Shown piece after piece: positions 60,931-64,000 of a stretch of DNA of 64,000 nt (position 1 is its first letter; the number at the start of each line of letters is the position of its first letter). Where the stretch lies: contig JACDQD010000102.1 of NCBI GenBank assembly GCA_019843655.1, positions 2,241,501-2,305,500 of the forward strand, written 5' to 3'. Source of the stretch: Lethocerus indicus (lineage: Eukaryota > Arthropoda > Insecta > Hemiptera > Belostomatidae). A program made the translations under genes and the position numbers. Below the pieces are notes generated by a model. The model was not told the DNA's origin. It searched no databases and was given only the letters and a program-made list of their open reading frames with translations.

Positions 60931-63729
60931 CGGACAATTAATCTCCAGTCCTCCAATTACATAGCCTTTACAACATGGTGGTAGGTGTTTTCTTTATCTA
61001 TCGTCGTATTGCATGAATATATAAAATTATAAAGAAGATAATAAGGTTTCTGTCAGCGCATTGTTCCACTAAGCATTTAACCAATTATATAACCTCATCA
61101 ACCGTGTGGCAGTTAAATATTTTTAGCCCATTCACTCGTTTGGGTGGCGTATGTGAAAATTTTGTTTGGAATACCGCCCGGCGACTTATTCTTAAAAGTG
61201 AGCAAGTGTACTAAATTATTTCATTATTAAAATCATCGGTGGAATTAATCAGTAGCGGTCAAATTGACGCAATGCCGAAAATCGAATGGAATGATTCTCC
61301 AAATTGAATTCTATTTGAGTTTACAGGAGTTTATGAAGTACCTCTCGTTTAATCAGTTATGAATTCCCATTGAGGGAAAATTCGGTTCGCCCGGGTATGG
61401 CGGACATCCCTTCAATTTCCTTCAGTTAGACTTTGTAACTGATATTCCAAACCTTCGTTTCCGCATTACACAGTCTCTACGTTAAATTACACTTGATGTG
61501 TATATAAGAATTAAAATCGTTTCCATAACGTTATAGTTAACAAAAGTAAATGAAAAAAGTTTAAGGCCAAGTGATACAAGACCAAAAACTACGACATACG
61601 ATGAGGAAAACTGGTTAGTCGAATCAATGACGACATCTTGATTTTAGAGGTCATCATGTCGGCTATATCGGCAACCTTTGTATAGAAATGCGGATATTAG
61701 TTATTATTGGGAAGAGGCTATGGCATTTATAAAACGCAATATGAAACGCTAGTCCTAACGATCGTTGTTTATTTTTATTATTCGTTTATTAATTATTATT
61801 GTCGTTTATACGTTTTTGTCATAGACATTGTCTTATCGAAAGTGTTCTTTTTATGGAATAATGGATGTAAATAAAATAAAAAAGCAGGAGAAACCACCGA
61901 ATGGGAACGGAATTGATGAGATAACTTCACATTCAATTTCCAGGTTGTTTTAAAAATACCGAAAATGTAAACATGTTTTTAAAGTCAACTCTAGTGCCTA
62001 GGGAAGGTCATCTACACAGACTGGGACTTGCTAATGTTGTAATTGTATACTGTTAACACGCAAACGCACAATTGAATTACAAATGAGACGCGAAACGAGT
62101 TTAAAAAGTGAAACCGTATTTTGCAAACGCTAGAGACCAGACATGCTGGTTGTGTAATGTTTAATGTATTTATTTTTAATCTTTTTACTGCGCAGAAATA
62201 CCGTCTTCTTTTAAAAAACCTGTGCGGATATTTTTTTCAATAGGGGTTGGGAAAGGAGCGCAGGGAGGGGGTTAGAAGCGGTAAGGGTGGGGGAGAGGGT
62301 GTATTGTATCGCGAGTGTTCCTTCTATAACTACCCCATTTAATCTTAGTAGTGGAGTAGCTCGGTCGACTTCGCACGTTTCGGGGGCTCTTTCGAGTATT
62401 AACTGTGCTAATTCAGTGCTTATGGATTTTTCCACTGAGGATTATTCGGTTGGTGCTCTCTTCTGATCATTACCTGAGTGCGACTAAAGGTAAAATTTGT
62501 TTTTGCATTGGCACCCTAAGTCGGTGGAATGAAAGGCGAGTTATTCAGGGTTCTATTAAAAAATGAGCTTTGAATTTGATCGCTTATTTTACTTTCTGTT
62601 GTGTGGCCGGAGACTAGAGCGAATTCTTCGCTTTCCTATCGTCTGTTAAATTAGTATATAACCATATTACAACCAGTACAATAATATTGTTTTTTATAAC
62701 TTGATTCATTGGTAATATAAAAAGTTCATAGCTATTAACCATGGCGAACATCTAAACACAAAACAGCCAAGATGATCAACTTCAGGATATTACACGGGTG
62801 GCAGTGATTAATTATCACGTACACCTCGATCCTTTGGAGATAAGGTTCTGCAAAATTCATAGTAAAAGTCTCTCCCAGTATCCCAGGATGTTTTTGAATT
62901 CAATTGCATTAAAAATAAAGTACGTGTGGAATAATTTCACTTAATTCCGATAATGTGGATACATGTACCAAAAATATTGCTTCAAATATCACTCACTGTT
63001 GGCGCTGCAATTTTTCAGAAATGAATAATATGATCATGATTATTAAGCAATTACCAAAAACATATTCCTTTATATTAATGAAATGTAGTGCAAATATCTC
63101 CTGTTCCGAAATCTTTAAAATATATTTTATTTATTTTTTTCAACTATGTTACTTCAACTATGCTATCGTTATTCAGCTCTATGGGTGCCCTCATATTATT
63201 TTAGTTAGTTTAGCATTAGGGAGAAAAGCAAAAATCGTCTTAGGTGTTTTTATGTATTTATTATTATAATTCATAGTTTACTTAACCACGCTCCTGGTTA
63301 AGCTCTTCTTGAAAATTTGATTCACGCGCAAAAAAAAATATTTTTTCTAACTGAACACGAATTTATCATTAAAAAACTGTAGGCCACCCCATAGCGTGCT
63401 AATACGTTATATGACGATAAGGTAATAACTAGCAGTTTATTACCGAAGTTATTACAGTTTAATTGAATTAAGTAGACGTAAGGAAGTTTAGTATTCGTAT
63501 ACCAATATTAATATTTAAACAACTATATTTAAATGTTTACTAATTCAAAAATTCCAGATACAGCTATTACAGTTTCACAATTGTACACTGAAAAAAGGGA
63601 CTTTGCAAAAATAAAATGATAAAGGAAAGTGTTTTTTAAGACTTGTTCACAAAGGAATTAACAATATGACGCGTAATAATTGAATTAAATGATTGGTTTT
63701 ACTTTCTATATTCTTCCATTTTAAATGTG
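60931..63729. other. Non-coding interval
   Basis: Holds an extra copy of the AAAATTCGGT end at 61376-61390 and a GC-rich, purine-rich stretch at about 62235-62300. No supported gene. Confidence 0.45.
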
Positions 63730-63842
63730 GCTGTTTTGCAGTTCGCGTGGGTATGGAATACCGTAATTCCTGAGGTCTTCGCTTTCCACTCGATTTTGTC
63801 CAATGCTACCCTCTTCCAGCTTCTTGCCAAATTCAGTAGCGC
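63730..63842 (+). mobile_element. Decayed one-armed copy (E) of the palindromic repeat family
   Basis: gctgttttgcagttcgcg followed by tatggaataccgtaattcc, then a diverged arm ending ttcagtagcg, in the same order and orientation as copy C. The right arm is absent. Confidence 0.6.
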
Positions 63843-64000
63843 CCCGTCGTAATATCCCTACGTGCGCCACTACATTGATGCATTTTTCAGTTAAACGAGT
63901 TCGTTTCGTGTTTGCATTATGCGGTTCAACAATCAATTCATCTATTTTAACGGGTCACTTCTAGTTCAACTGTATTCACATAGAGCTCCGATTTTGTCGC

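Noticed and set aside
1..64000. tRNA, rRNA, CRISPR or prokaryotic mobile elements
   Set aside because: Looked for box B-like GGTTCRA motifs, cloverleaf arms and regularly spaced repeats by eye. Nothing convincing was found, and the window is clearly eukaryotic.

Overview
This window looks like nuclear DNA of an arthropod, most likely an insect with a fairly large, AT-rich genome. Coding exons are short, sparse and bounded by GT-AG introns. There are no bacterial-style operons, rRNAs, recognisable tRNAs or CRISPR arrays. Intergenic DNA is full of decayed short repeats. I could not identify the species. A hemipteran is only a guess from the style of the repeats.

Two protein-coding genes can be supported. 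Gene 1 is on the + strand and is incomplete at its 5' end. Its exons lie at 230-440, 2257-2390 and 4526-4848, with a probable last exon about 16 kb further on at 20891-20939. It encodes a small two-pass membrane protein with a Pro/His-rich tail. Gene 2 is on the - strand, from 35691 down to 29890, with a 5'UTR up to about 36.1 kb and an apparent 4.5 kb AT-rich 3'UTR down to about 25.4 kb. It encodes another two-pass membrane protein. Its 89-nt third exon carries its own stop codon, and skipping it joins exon 2 in frame to a different last exon. Two isoforms of 215 and 255 residues, differing only in the cytosolic tail, are predicted.

Between the two genes lies a CpG-containing, promoter-like block at about 24.45-25.05 kb. 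Strong splice donors leave it in both directions: a putative - strand transcript (24.6 to 21.1 kb, little coding capacity) and a + strand start exon at 24978. A second divergent promoter may lie at about 36.0-36.25 kb. From about 21.1 to 35.2 kb CG dinucleotides are strikingly scarce, except in the 24.45-25.05 block, whereas both flanks are CG-rich. The pattern fits mosaic germline gene-body methylation of these transcription units.

From 36.3 to 64 kb I see no convincing coding exon. It holds CpG-rich non-coding islands, AT microsatellites and decayed repeats. The most interesting repeat is a palindromic (foldback/MITE-like) family with five copies in the window. In the two best copies the two arms resemble each other more than they resemble the other copy.

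No novel multi-gene system was found. The best leads are the alternative C-termini of gene 2, the possible kinship of the two membrane proteins, the methylation-like CpG landscape, and the arm-homogenised palindromes.
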